The notes under the pieces: generated by a model
The model's database searches: none
What the model saw: only the letters and a program-made list of their open reading frames with translations
What the model was told of the DNA's origin: nothing
DNA from: Glossina fuscipes
Taxonomy: Eukaryota > Arthropoda > Insecta > Diptera > Glossinidae
Length of the DNA stretch: 64,000 nt
NCBI RefSeq assembly: GCF_014805625.2
Contig: NW_023998414.1
Span: 22,718,154 to 22,782,153 of the forward strand
Direction of reading: 5' to 3'
Position numbers and translations under genes: made by a program
In this document: positions 27,269 to 38,359 of the stretch, piece by piece
Layout: each line of letters opens with the position of its first letter
How positions within the stretch are numbered: position 1 is the stretch's first letter

Positions 27269-30200
27269 CTAAAATTATTATCATTTATATGTATAATAAA
27301 ATTATTTATTTCCCCATTTTTTATTTTTTATTTTTTTTTATTGATTAATTAAAAAAATAAAACATACCAATCTTTGTGATCTTCTTGATTTGGGAGTTCC
27401 TTCGGGTGAAGAAAGCTCTTCGGGTGCAACCCAATGTTCAGTAAACTCGCTGTTGGAGCGAGCCAAAGATGGATGACTAACGGATCGATGAAAAGAAGGC
27501 CTCTCGGATAAATCATCGTCATCATATTGCATAGGATAAAAAGAGCTTGCATTTGACATATTGTCGAGACGTCCGAAATCTACTGTTACCTCGGAGACTG
27601 AACGGAAATCGTTTTGATCGGTGTGATACGATGTACGCGACGATCTACGTGAACGTTGTGCATTGAAAGCCGTTGGATGCATCAGTATTGAGGGATCGTT
27701 ACGTATGGTGCGCACGCTCGAGCCACCATCGCTATCGTATTCGTAGAGTGTGGGTAAAGAGCTGCGTCGTGAACGTGTATCCCATGGTTGAGTTTTCTTA
27801 CCTCGCTTCGGAGCCCGTAAATCTACGTCACCTTCATCATCGGAAGGAGGTGCCAGTATTCGTATAATTACATCCCAAGTTTGAGGTTCAAAAATCCTTT
27901 CATATCTAGTATCCGAGCGTATACGTTCGAAATCTTCTCGTACCACAGCTTCAGTTAACATCGTGCGCAATGAAGATGCCGTGGTAATAATTTCCTTCCA
28001 TTTAGCTTTGTCATCGTAACTTATAAATCGCGTCAAGGGATGTACGCTTGAATGCACAGAGCTGGTATCATCAGCCTCAGACATTTCTGGCTCTTCTAAA
28101 ACTCGTATCAATACATCCCAATTGGGTACCGTTTTGTCTTCGGGCGGCATTTCAATGGGTTTCATATTAACAACGAGCTCGGGGCTGGTCAATTTTTGCT
28201 TGTTGTCATAAATTTGTGGTAGTGGTTCCGTAGGCTTTACAGGAGGTAATGTTAATTCGGATCTTTCCATCTTCGGAGTCATGGTCATTCCCGATGCACT
28301 AGATATATCGGAGAAGTTCTCCCACATCTGCTGTTCACGTTCAGATGGATAATTTCGTATTTTAACATCCCAAGTTGGATCTGGTACAGGTGGAGGCAGT
28401 GGCTTAGCCTTTGGCTTGTATTCCGTAATTTTACGTTTGTGACTCTCAATATCTTCAATGGTCTTCTTTTCAGTTATGGTGCGCAAATAAACATCATTTA
28501 CCGTGTGCGAAGTAATTTGCGGCTTCTTGACGACAATTGGTGGCTCGGGCGGCAAATATTCAGTTTCCATAAAGTGTGAAGTATCCACCATTTCTGCTAC
28601 CGAACGTATATCAGGTGCTTCGGAGGTCATGTCGGTGACTTCGCTACGAGCTGGCCCATCAGTATAATCAGACCACGTTTCAGGACGTCCGTCAACAACT
28701 TCATGATGCGTACGCGTATAAACAGAGAACACAGGTTGCGGTGGTTGGGCAGGTATTGTAATCTCAGAATGTTGAGGAACTGGATGCAAGTCTGGAGTAT
28801 AGGTAAATTGAGTTTGCAAGGCTTCTTCTTGACCTGGCAGTGATTCCATTGTTATTATACTTTCTCGATCTTCGTGAGACTCCATTATTGTAGAGAGATT
28901 GTTACGTTCAGGCCTGAGAGTGGCTACGCTCTCTGTGTCTGATGTTTGTGGCGATGGCGGGGGAGGAGGTGATTTTTTTACACGAACTTGAACATCAAAT
29001 TTCGGTGAAGGGGACTCTTTCACAGCAATTGGCAAACGGGGCACGGATGAGCTTACAGCGTTTGCCGCTTGCATTTCTTGGGTATGACCATAATGATCGC
29101 TATAGATACTAGAAGTCTCTTGAACAAATGCACGATTCTCAAAACTGCCTGCTGAACTGAAAGGCAGTGATCTGAAATATAGGTAAATTTTACAAATTAT
29201 TAACAGTAAGATATGAGAACCTCTCCTACCTGGTATCGATTTCTTCAATTTCTGAATGAGATTCACTGGGATAATCGGAGGGTATAAGAGCACCCTCACT
29301 GCCCGATGAGCTGTGAACGGCTGCCAAAGCAGCATGCGCTCGAGGTATTTTTACACCTTCAAACTCGGGAGGTATACCCATGCTGCTGCCACTGAGCTTA
29401 GTGATTTCCGAACCGCTACCCATTGACATGGGAAGGCGACGTACAACTGGGATAGGACGACTACGCAAACAATAATAGGAAACGGCCAAGCCAAGTAATA
29501 ACAAAGTCAAAAACATGATAGCACAAATAATCATTAGAATTTGTATGCCTTTCAAAGGCGGTTGAACGATGGTACCTGCCGCTATAGGATTTAAGCTACA
29601 ATATCGAAAATAAAATTAGAAATTGTCTAAATGAATAATAGAAGAGCAACTTACATGGGTGCTGGCAAGGCAGGCGGCAATGATGGTATTGGCGGTGGAT
29701 AACGGCATACTATGGTAATGATTTCGTCACCATCCATTTCCAAATTCGCATGAAAACGCACGATTATATTATTAGTGAACACCCTAGTCGGATTCTAAAG
29801 TTTCGTACGCATTAATTACATGATTTAAATTATTTTCGAATGCAAAAAACGCAAACCTGTATAGTACCACACCCCTTTAATGGTAATTCCAACCGATAAC
29901 TGAGTGCACCTTTGCCGTTTACACGACAAGCGCTACTGCGATCATAATCTGCTTGTACAATACCATGGAATGGTTCATTAAATTTCATGTCGACCTTGAT
30001 ATTAACGAAATTGTATTAAAGTTCGCAAAGAAGCGATATAAAATGTTGTACTGCTTACTTGCATTGAACCGGCAGCACAGTTGAGAGCAGCTTTGGTGCG
30101 ATTCAAAAATATTAAAGGACTTATATCATCCAATTTAGTAACCTGAGAAAATGATAAGTCACTTAATAATAGAGGTGAATTTATGCAAGGTATTAAAAAA

Positions 30201-33200
30201 TATCATGTACCCTGTTTTGAACTTTGAACGCATTGTCAACTCCGAAAATCTGTATGTTGTAAAAATACAAATATTTTTCTATTATGTGCTTCCTTTGATA
30301 TTTGATCTTTTTCTGACAATTGCATAGCATTATAAGCACCAAGAAAGTATGGAAGTATTTTGGCAGAATTACTGTAAATGTTTTCGGATTAAAAAAGGGA
30401 AGAAAGCCGACGAGGGTTTCAAAGGGGAATGCAAGATGTTATTAAGCTACCTTTCGTGGCAAGCTGATTCAAAAGCCGATGCGAAAAGCACATCTCATCG
30501 CCCATTCGTCCTATGGACATTTCCTTTACGCAGCAGTTTTTTCTTCAATAAGTAGTAAATATTCACTAATTATCGTAGCCAAATACTACACTTGGGTCAG
30601 TTGTTTGAAAGTGATAACCAAAAACTTTATGAACGTGGAGTCGCCAATCTCTTACAAAGATCGCAGGTCTCTACTCAATACTTATAACTCTCTCGGCTAT
30701 TGGAAGCGAATTGCTATCAACTAATAAAAACTCTCGTAGAGCGAAATGTTGTGAAGAGGTGTAGGTGTTTTATTAACTACAACTGCGCTTAGAAAAAGAT
30801 AGTACAGCAAAACAAAACGATCATGTCGCAGGTCACCGGCAAATGGTGGGAAAATTGCATGAATTGAAATTCAAATCACTGTTCAATCCAAGGCACTGTT
30901 CACAATTGGTCTCAGCGACAACTACCTTCTTTCAAATTTCAAAAAAATGCTTCAAGGAATGAAGTAATGAGATCGAAATAAGAAAGCTATGATTAAAGTT
31001 GAACTTGGCAACAAAAATACTCATGTTTTTCCTATTCCCGGAAATTATTGACCGATGTATTATAAATTAGACATATTTGTAGATTTCAATATTGAAATGA
31101 TTCGGCTGAGTCGCCGAGCAGGCAAAGGATCTCAACTAACAACCCAATGGATGTGGGTTCGAATGTTAAGTGCGTTGGAGTTTCCAATTAATCCGATAGC
31201 CTTACATGCGTAGCGCTTTAACAGTTTAGCTTTAGAATGTATATATTTCTCTGACTTTTGAGAAAATTCGCTAGAAATCTGCTGCGTTTATATACCCATG
31301 GATTACTGCGTATATTGCTTGGAGGTGTTTCTGCATCAACGTTTTAATGCCGATTGATGTTCGAAAAATGTATGCTCGAGTTAACAATCAGAGCAACTGA
31401 GATCACACTCTTCTATATATGTTTTTATATCCAACGCAATCTCTTAAATTGATTTTCTTCAGTCGATATGAATTATTATATTTCCCTCTTTATTTCTCTT
31501 CAATTCGAAAAATTTTCAACACTTATCGATTCATGTAAGTATAAATCTTAGTTATCAAGATTGATGTTGTTTTCTCTAACTTATTTAATTTGAATTACTC
31601 CCAACAATGCACTGAATGCTCTAATTTGTGTATAATATTTTTTACAGAGTACATTAGTTTTCAATGAACTTGTTAATTAAATTTTAGGAATAAAAAAGGC
31701 TCGAGGAAATGCTTTTCACAAGCTAATCAGCATATGTGACCGGAATTCAGACAAATATACAATTTCATCCATGTTCAGAAGTCAAATTCTTTAGGGTTTT
31801 TTTTGATTATTCTCTCAAAATGTGAAACTGTTAAATGCAAAATACTGTACGTATAGGATACGTATATGTGAATAAACATACTCGTGCAAGAGTTTGTCGT
31901 CAATGCGTACACATGTGAAATTGCAAGCTGAAGCGCTCGTCTGTTGACTTGTTATCACGGTATTACGTTACGTTAGATGCAAGGCAATCGCATGGTGGAA
32001 AAATATTAATTATGACTTGCATACATACATTACGTAATAAGCAGATGAAGTGTAAAATGTAAATAAATATGAATAATATGTATACGTGCATGTACATGTG
32101 TACATGCAGTATGCCCGCTTGGATGGAAATGCCTATACACTCCATAACAAAGAGTAACAGTTATGCTCTTCTACTTCTCTCACCGCTTAGTTAAAAGTTT
32201 TCCCCGCTCTCTAATTACTATATATATAGGTCAATCTTTATTATTAGATGTGATTCCCTCTGGTAAATTATTAAAAACTGAATCTTAAGAAGACATTTTT
32301 TTTTTTTTTTTTTGAAAATCTTCTCATTGATAAACTGAACTTTTTCATCTTTCATGCATGAAAACTGTTTTTTTTTTTTTATTATACATACATGCATACA
32401 TACTTACATACATACATATATATATATATATAGAGAGAAATGACTTTGTAAATATCTGGATGTTTAAAAACATGGAAAACAATATCAAGTCATAAGAAAA
32501 TGTGAAATTGTTAGTTGTTTCAGTTAACTTTAAATATTACACTCATACTTGCTTATACTAGTTCCACAATGAACTAATAGTTCGCTTTGTGTTTGCTTTT
32601 CTTAGCTCTTAACTAAGCCAAGTAAGAAAATGAACGCGGTTTGTTGCAAGAAAATCATATTAGAAGTAGATCGAAATAAATTGGATTTCCACTCGTTCAA
32701 GTCGCTCATTCAAATATATTCGGAATTAGCAAAGCAACTAAGCATCTTTTCACAATAATTCCGATAATTTTCAATTGATTGACATGACCGTTAGTTGACA
32801 TCTATCTTCATGAACTAGCTTGAAACGCAAGGTCTAGAACTTTCGACCTAAATCAAACAGTTTTTGAAAATTTTATTTAGTTGATATAAGTACGTGGCCT
32901 GTTTTAACAGACTTTTTCACTTCACTCTCAAATATTAAAAATAATCAAATACGAAAAATGCATTCTTCTTAGATAGAGTCGGTAGTCAGTGTAGTAGTCA
33001 GTAGTTGTGTTTTCTGACTGTTGCCTGCACGAAAATTTTATTTAAAAAAAATGCTTTTTAATGTACAAAAATGTCTTTTATTGCCAAGTCTTAAGCTTCT
33101 AGACGTACCATAGCTTGACCATAGCTTGATTAACTAGGATACTCGTGACTTTGCCGTGTGCCTGACCCCTGTGGATTCCATACTTCATAGCACACTTTAG

Positions 33201-36016
33201 AGTGATCGGTACACACTTGTCATACGTTCGTCAGTCCACACTCGCATTTTGGATTTTCCATACTTCCGACGAAGCCACCCGTACTTTCTACAACCTACTG
33301 GTTGTGTACTGGTTCTCCTGACGACCCCCGATACCCTCGAGGACTCTCGAAGAAACGGAACCGCGTCGCCGAGGAAAGGGTGAAGAGAGCGTTGCTGGAA
33401 CAGTTTGGTTGGTTTACAATGTGATTTCTTAACCACCAGTAGGATGATGAAACCCATTTGAAATTTCCAATCGTCCTATATCTGTCATTGATTTCTTCAT
33501 TGTTCGTGTCTTTATAACGACAATTCTTAGATAAATAATATGACGACCTGCCGACGGACATGACTAAATTGAAATAGAATTTCATGATGATTATGATCAA
33601 TGTAACACTACACAAACATATATGTGAATGCTGATTCATACGTCACATCCATGAACAAGTTAGCGACATGACTTGTGTAGTAACTTTCGCGCTGTATCTG
33701 GGAAGTCGAAGAGGTAGTTTCTACCTTAGGGTTGAAACTATTTGCAACCCAAGTGCATTTTTAGCCTTGCCGAGTCTACTCGCATTTTCCGCCAACAAAC
33801 TAAAAGATAAACTAAGGTATTACAAAGTGAATTCTGTACATGCTCTCAAGATTCGCATGATAATCGGAGAATTTTCTGAGATGGCTTTAACTACCTCTCT
33901 CAATACGGTATAGACCTCAATCAAATAATTTCGTAAATGGCATTGTTATATTCTCTCACTAGGCTCAATTCTTGTCACTCATGCTACTCCTGCAGATTCA
34001 TCCGACCTTAATTAACTCAACCAAGTAGACTCTAAGGAAGATGGTGATCACATTTTGCATCGATTTCATTATAAATCTAGTGAGATATTGATGAGGAAAT
34101 ACAACTGCTTAAGAGTCAACTGCCATGTTGGAACTTTGAATATTATAGCATTGATCTTGCCCATGATATTCCCATAAGTTCCCATACTCTTTGATTAGAA
34201 CGTATAGTAGTGGCCTTTAATAAAAACACTCAAGCAGTTCTATTCGTAGAAAAATATTTCCATCTCTTAATAATTCCCGCTTCTTATCCAAATAAAATGA
34301 GCACAATTTTCTTAAAATGTTTCAAAATTGAAATATTGAAGTCTTGCTCCCACTTCTAAGTCAACTGGAATCATTCTTGTTTGAATCTTTTGTTGTTTTT
34401 CCTTCTTTTTTAGTCATAATATTGCAATGCCGGCTGCGCTATATATTGATGAAGAAAATCTTTCCTTTTTAAAGAGTTAGAACCCATTCCTTTCTGTACA
34501 TTGTAAACAAAACAAAACCATTAGTGTAATTGCGTTTGCTTGAGCGTCGCACTAACTGGCCATAAAATAAAGTCTCGTAAAAGTGGTTGGATAAAAAGAT
34601 TGGCATTGTTGCCAATAAAAACCATTTTTTATCTGTCTACATGTCAAAGCAAAAAAAAAAAAAAAATATAATCTAAGTCTTTCAAGTTTCTTTTTTATTA
34701 CGATAAGGAAAGGAAGTTGAATTTTAAAGGCGAGACTAACAACACTGCACTCTCTACATGATCGAACATGCATACTTATTGCCTAGGTTTGACGAGGGAC
34801 GCAAATCATTTAAAAATCCTTCAATTATGGACATGCCAGTCGATTGAATTTTATATTCGAATATTGTGTGTGTAAATGTGTTTTGAAACATAACTCAGTA
34901 AAGTTGATTTATTAAAGAACAGACAAATGCTCTGGTCAAAACAATTTCTATCCTTGGCCTCTACTTATCACGTTATTCTGGCGATGTATGACTTCATGTG
35001 GCAATGAAAATTCACTTTTGCAAAATGAGTCAAAATCTGGTGGAATCGGCGGGTGGAGTAATTGAATTTGCTATACGGGGTCGGGCATCGTAATGCTTGA
35101 ACCGCACACTATCATCTGTCTTTTCGGTTCTTGCGGCAATGCTCCTCTGAGATGTTGTTAGTAATACTCCTTCGAGATGAAGACTAATTCGAAACACATT
35201 ATACTCAGCTCACTGTCAAGAGAATTTCCTCTTTTTGCTTGTTTTGAGTCGTGGTGCCGAGTAAAGCATAGGCGTTGATCTGTGGAAATTCGCCAGAAGC
35301 CATAAAAGCTAGAGGTTTGATGACGTCTGAAGCGCTAAACTGAAGAACTGAGATGTCACTGATTAAATGGTTATTAGAATTACTTGGGTCACTCGGACTA
35401 GCTAAGGAATTATTTAAATAGGCTTTAGTTCTAGGTGAGGACTCTTTTCAAATTTCAACATTCTTTTCAACATTGACTTTCTTCAAGTTGACAATGACAA
35501 ATGGATTTTGTCAGTGTATTTTACTGAAGAACACCCTCAACCTTTTAAGGTTAGGATAAGTCTTGTCCATTATTTGGTAAAATTGAACGTCTGAACAGCC
35601 AGAGAGGCTAACCTTTCCTAAAATTAAAGGAATTTTCATTCTTAGCAATCCTTTCCCGCAAAAATTTCACCTTTCAGATTTTCAACTCACACAATTCACA
35701 AGATTGCAATGCTATTTAGTATACTTTTTTTTGTTTGTTCGCTTTTCCCCAATTTAATAACGTGCCACCCTTTTGTCGCCCAAGTGCACGATATGTCATT
35801 GTATAAATGCGATTTCCAAATTGAGTTTCGAGCAAAATACCAGGAGGGGATAGTACTTACCTTTCCATCGAGTGTCGCCTCTTCGGGCAAACCGTTTGTT
35901 GTGTAATTTCCACTATCACCGTGTTGCACATAATTCGATTGGGCTAAGACTTGGTTGAAATGCTTGGAACTCACTACGACTAGCACAATCAGCGAAATTG
36001 CAGCAAATTTGTTCAT
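27131..36016 (-). CDS. ZP-N domain single-pass membrane protein with long cytoplasmic tail (8 coding exons, 954 aa)
   Basis: Coding exons are 36016-35861, 30249-30211, 30142-30059, 29994-29857, 29794-29655, 29595-29230, 29171-27368 and 27268-27131. Every intron is GT-AG, phases match at each junction, and the frame ends in TAA. Seen in the protein: signal peptide 1-25 (hydrophobic LIVLVVV, likely cleavage after VLA), N-glycosylation sequons at N37 and N79, a ZP-N half-domain at about 85-172 with four cysteines (C87, C116, C135, C169) and the ZP-typical stretches CRVNGKG, LPLKGCGT and TIVCRYP, a Pro-rich linker, a membrane helix at about 203-228, and a 725-residue tail. The tail has PPPPPSP near 375, W-D-V-x-I-R motifs at W575, W659 and W740, basic-serine clusters (RRSS near 776 and 817) and a C-terminal PPPPP. 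ZP proteins of flies act in apical extracellular matrix and cuticle shaping, and a similar surface role is inferred here. The usual ZP-C half is absent. No gene name is assigned. Joining exon 1 across the 5.6 kb intron is the least certain step. Confidence 0.87.
27368..29171 (-). CDS. ZP-N gene coding exon 7: cytoplasmic tail with WDVxIR motifs
   Basis: A 1,804-bp exon completing codon 308 and encoding residues 309-909, acceptor ATTTCAG, donor GTATGT. The tail is rich in Pro, Ser, Glu and Asp and looks largely disordered. Visible motifs are FDVQVRV at 366, PPPPPSP near 375, TWDVKIR (W575), NWDVLIR (W659), TWDVIIR (W740), a degenerate PWDTRSR (W771), and RRSS clusters near 776 and 817 that look like basophilic kinase sites. 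If intron 7 were retained, the frame would add only about ten residues before stopping. Confidence 0.94.
29230..29595 (-). CDS. ZP-N gene coding exon 6: transmembrane segment
   Basis: Residues 187-308, phase 2 at both ends, acceptor ATTGTAG, donor GTAGGA. It contains the single membrane helix at about 203-228 (ILMIICAIMFLTLLLLG), followed by Cys and basic residues (CLRSR, VVRR) that fit the positive-inside rule and place the remaining sequence in the cytoplasm. It continues with a Ser/Gly/Glu-rich stretch. Confidence 0.93.
29655..29794 (-). CDS. ZP-N gene coding exon 5: end of ZP-N and Pro-rich linker
   Basis: Residues 140-186, acceptor ACTTTAG, donor GTAAGT, phase 0 to phase 2. It encodes FTNNIIVRF and DEIITIVCRYP, the last ZP-N strands with the fourth cysteine C169, then a proline-rich linker (PPPIPSLPPALPAP). 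A complete ZP protein would continue into a ZP-C half-domain at this point. Here the linker runs straight into the membrane segment of the next exon. Confidence 0.92.
29857..29994 (-). CDS. ZP-N gene coding exon 4: ZP-N core
   Basis: Forty-six codons, residues 94-139, acceptor ATCAAG and donor GTTTGC, phase 0 at both ends. It carries the most family-typical sequence of the gene: FHGIVQAD, CRVNGKG (C116), a tyrosine-containing strand and LPLKGCGT (C135). In ZP-N domains the four cysteines pair 1-4 and 2-3, and the second and third lie in this exon. Confidence 0.92.
30059..30142 (-). CDS. ZP-N gene coding exon 3: first ZP-N cysteine
   Basis: Twenty-eight codons, residues 66-93, between a pyrimidine-rich acceptor (TTTCTCAG) and donor GTAAGC, phase 0 at both ends. 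It contains an NRT sequon at 79-81 and C87, the first conserved ZP-N cysteine, and leads directly into the strand-forming segment MQVDMKF made across the next junction. Confidence 0.85.
30211..30249 (-). CDS. ZP-N gene coding exon 2 (13 codons)
   Basis: A 39-bp micro-exon encoding IFGVDNAFKVQNR, residues 53-65. It is flanked by an acceptor TACAG and a donor GTACAT, phase 0 at both ends. It bridges the secreted N terminus to the start of the ZP-N fold. Its small size makes it the weakest exon by sequence alone, but removing it or shifting its edges would leave poorer splice sites. Confidence 0.65.
30250..35860 (-). other. Intron 1 of the ZP-N gene (about 5.6 kb)
   Basis: Sequence between coding exons 1 and 2. 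It is AT-rich, with poly-T near 32299 and 32370 and a (CATA)/(TA) tract near 32392-32432. It also holds a tRNA-like relic near 31100 and a less AT-rich patch at about 33190-33450. Short open frames on both strands show no family motifs. Because exons 1 and 2 join in phase 0, no further coding exon is needed, though none is excluded. Confidence 0.6.
31100..31175 (+). repeat. tRNA-like relic with A-box and B-box motifs (SINE-like)
   Basis: GTCGCCGAGCAGG near 31110 resembles a Ser/Leu-type A box, and GGGTTCGAATG at 31155-31165 is a good B box, spaced as in a tRNA. The ends do not form a convincing acceptor stem. It lies inside intron 1 on the opposite strand to the gene. Confidence 0.35.
35861..36016 (-). 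CDS. ZP-N gene coding exon 1: start codon and signal peptide
   Basis: Fifty-two codons beginning MNKFAAISLIVLVVV and ending at a strong donor (AAG followed by GTAAGT), phase 0. The ATG at 36016-36014 is preceded by TTTAAA, a good fly start context with A at -3; the open frame continues upstream but contains no earlier in-frame ATG. Residues 1-25 form a signal peptide, and the mature segment holds an NYT glycosylation sequon at 37-39. Assignment to the downstream ZP-N exons rests on shared strand, compatible phase and the expected need for a secretion signal. An unrelated small secreted gene is the alternative. Confidence 0.75.
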
Positions 36017-36214
36017 TTTAAAGCGTCCGATACGTTTAACGGAGAAGTAAGACCAAAACGAAAGAAACAAACTATTTTCCTTTTTAATGCTTCTATTGAA
36101 GTTTTTATCGTATTTTTTATCGTATTTTTTTTTCTTTTTTATAAATATTCCTTTCGTTACGTTTGAAAAAATTACTTAAAACTATTCGTGCTCCTAAAGG
36201 TGCTTTATTAACAT
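36017..36214 (-). other. Probable 5' UTR segment with upstream splice acceptor
   Basis: On the minus strand a long pyrimidine run ends in TTTCATTGCAG, with AG at 36216-36215. This suggests that coding exon 1 begins with about 198 bases of 5' UTR and that one or more non-coding exons lie at higher coordinates. The segment begins with a short upstream frame (ATG TTA ATA AAG CAC CTT TAG). No promoter or donor partner could be located. Confidence 0.45.
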
Positions 36215-38359
36215 CTGCAATGAAACGAAAAAATAAAGAGAAATTAAATTAAAGCAAAAACAAAAATCATTAAATTGCAAGTAAGAACAACAAAAACATG
36301 AAGAGAATAGATTCTTGAGAAAAATGTTTTATTACAAAAAGCAACGAACAAATTTTTAATAAATTAACCAGAGAGAGGACGTGCTTTTACATCTAATCTG
36401 TATACCTTTCGGCTGGCATTTAATGAAATTACTGCGTTGTCTACACAAAAACTCATGTATGAACAAATGTCTAGAGAACCTATTTATAATGACACACACA
36501 ACCTAGGGATATGTATACATACATACATACATACATACATACATACATACATACGCGTATAGAAACACAAGTCATTAAATTAACTATACGTTGACTGCTC
36601 CGACCGAAAGTCAAGTTGACTTTGTTAACTATAAAGATTTTAACTTTTCAGGCCATAACGACATCGACCACAAACTTTGTCCCCATATGGGCCGAAGCAT
36701 ACTATTTGACTAAAGGTCTTTTTTAAATTTTGCCGCCTGCCGGCTTATAATTGCCATAATTAAGTGAGACTCTAAACAGGACCAAAGTTAAAAGTGTTTT
36801 CTCTGCCCTTCATACAATTCCTACCATTTCGTAACGTAAATACTTCTTACTTAAGGCATACAAATATACATTCTTGTCAATTAACTTCTTTACGAAAACA
36901 CACATACACACATATATATATATATATATACACACACACAGACAGACAGAATAACAGAAAAGCTAGTTTATATAGCCGTCTCTGCATTATAGTCAATGCT
37001 TATAGTACTTGTAGCTAGCTGTTTACCTCTTATGCAGACTTTAACTCAAATGTCTATTGATTTTAATATATTTTGCACAATAAGAGACCGTGCGAATGCA
37101 TGCATGTAACAACAACAAGTTACGAAAGAAGACCGTTTCTTCGCGTGGTCTTTTTATTTTTACTCCGCGACTTTAGAACGCCCAATCGCGAAAGGAATGA
37201 CTTGATTCTTTGAAATTTATTGGTACTTAATATTGGTTGTACCACTTGTAAAGTGTTACATTGCTATATAATTATATCAAGAGATGTGTTAACTTTAATA
37301 AAATATTTGTTCTGCATTGTGACAGTGGCTATTGCGATTGTAAGATATGCAAACTCTTGTTTCACAAAACATTCCATGACGATCTAGACGATCTGTGACA
37401 GAACTTACGACGACCGCCTTTGAAATATTGATGGAGGCAGACGCATTCAAGAAGAGGTAGCAATTATACATTGGATCAAAATGCTACATGACAATGGAAA
37501 TCTCTGATTCACGCTTCCCGTTCTAAATTAGCAGACTTGACCACTTGAGCTGGCCTAACATGAACGATTTTCCAAAGCGTTTTCTCAGAGAACTACGGAA
37601 AGATAACGCGGTACTGTAAACTAACAAATCACCCAACTTAGGTATGCTTATATAATAAATTTATTGTGTGTAAAATAACAATCGTTGAAGTAACATGGAA
37701 TGTTTGTACTCTTGTAGCACTAGGATAGTATTGAAGCCGATATTTATTTTATCCCTACAGTATAGCTTGCGTTATACTCTTAGTGTCATGCTATGCATTT
37801 CAAAACGTGGCCCAAATGCACGAATTCTTGAGCTAAATGAAGGACGCCGGTTGTCACTTTAATCATCGAAGAACGGAAAGAAATCGGGACGAAGCCATAA
37901 ACATGGCCCATTGTATTTACATGCAAAACTTTGTGCGAATACCCTTTGCACTATTTCAGTTAATATTAATATGTACTTCTTCGGAAGTAAAGATCAGTCT
38001 GTTTATGACACAAAAACCAGCACTGTTGCACTCTGCTGAACATCTATACACACGAAATTGAATTTTACTAAGCATCGCTAAAGTATTTTGAATCTATCTG
38101 AAGAAATCATTCGAACAATAATTCAATATAAGAAAATATTTAATTTAATCCTGTCTTCACTTCGCCGAGCTCAACAAGTATCGTCTCGGTAGTAATGAGA
38201 AGCTCATGCTCAGTAGTTTGCCTATGTAACGTACAGACAGACATACAGACAGAGAGACAGAGAGATATGTCGCCTGATTCTGCATATGTTCACGAATGGT
38301 TGAAGGCATTCTTTTCGGTTTTTGCAATCTATAGAAAAAGTGAAGTTTCTGTACACAAT
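36215..38359. other. Upstream non-coding sequence with microsatellites
   Basis: Contains (ATAC)n at 36515-36554 and a CA-TA-CA compound tract at about 36900-36942 followed by GACA units. No exon could be identified, although a 5' non-coding exon of the minus-strand gene should lie somewhere beyond 36216. Confidence 0.5.
36515..36554. repeat. (ATAC)n microsatellite
   Basis: Forty bases, ten uninterrupted units. Confidence 0.95.

Noticed and set aside
27338..29335. Single 665-codon gene on the minus strand
   Set aside because: Both ends of the open frame run through introns: the first 54 codons overlap exon 6 in another frame plus intron 6, and the last ten lie in intron 7. The spliced model is better.
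29226..29555. Stand-alone minus-strand protein starting inside the membrane segment
   Set aside because: It is part of coding exon 6; the frame continues upstream to a good splice acceptor at 29596.
38224..38265. CRISPR-like or satellite array of ACAGACAG units
   Set aside because: Irregular GACA/GAGA microsatellite of about 40 bp with no spacers; ordinary simple repeat.
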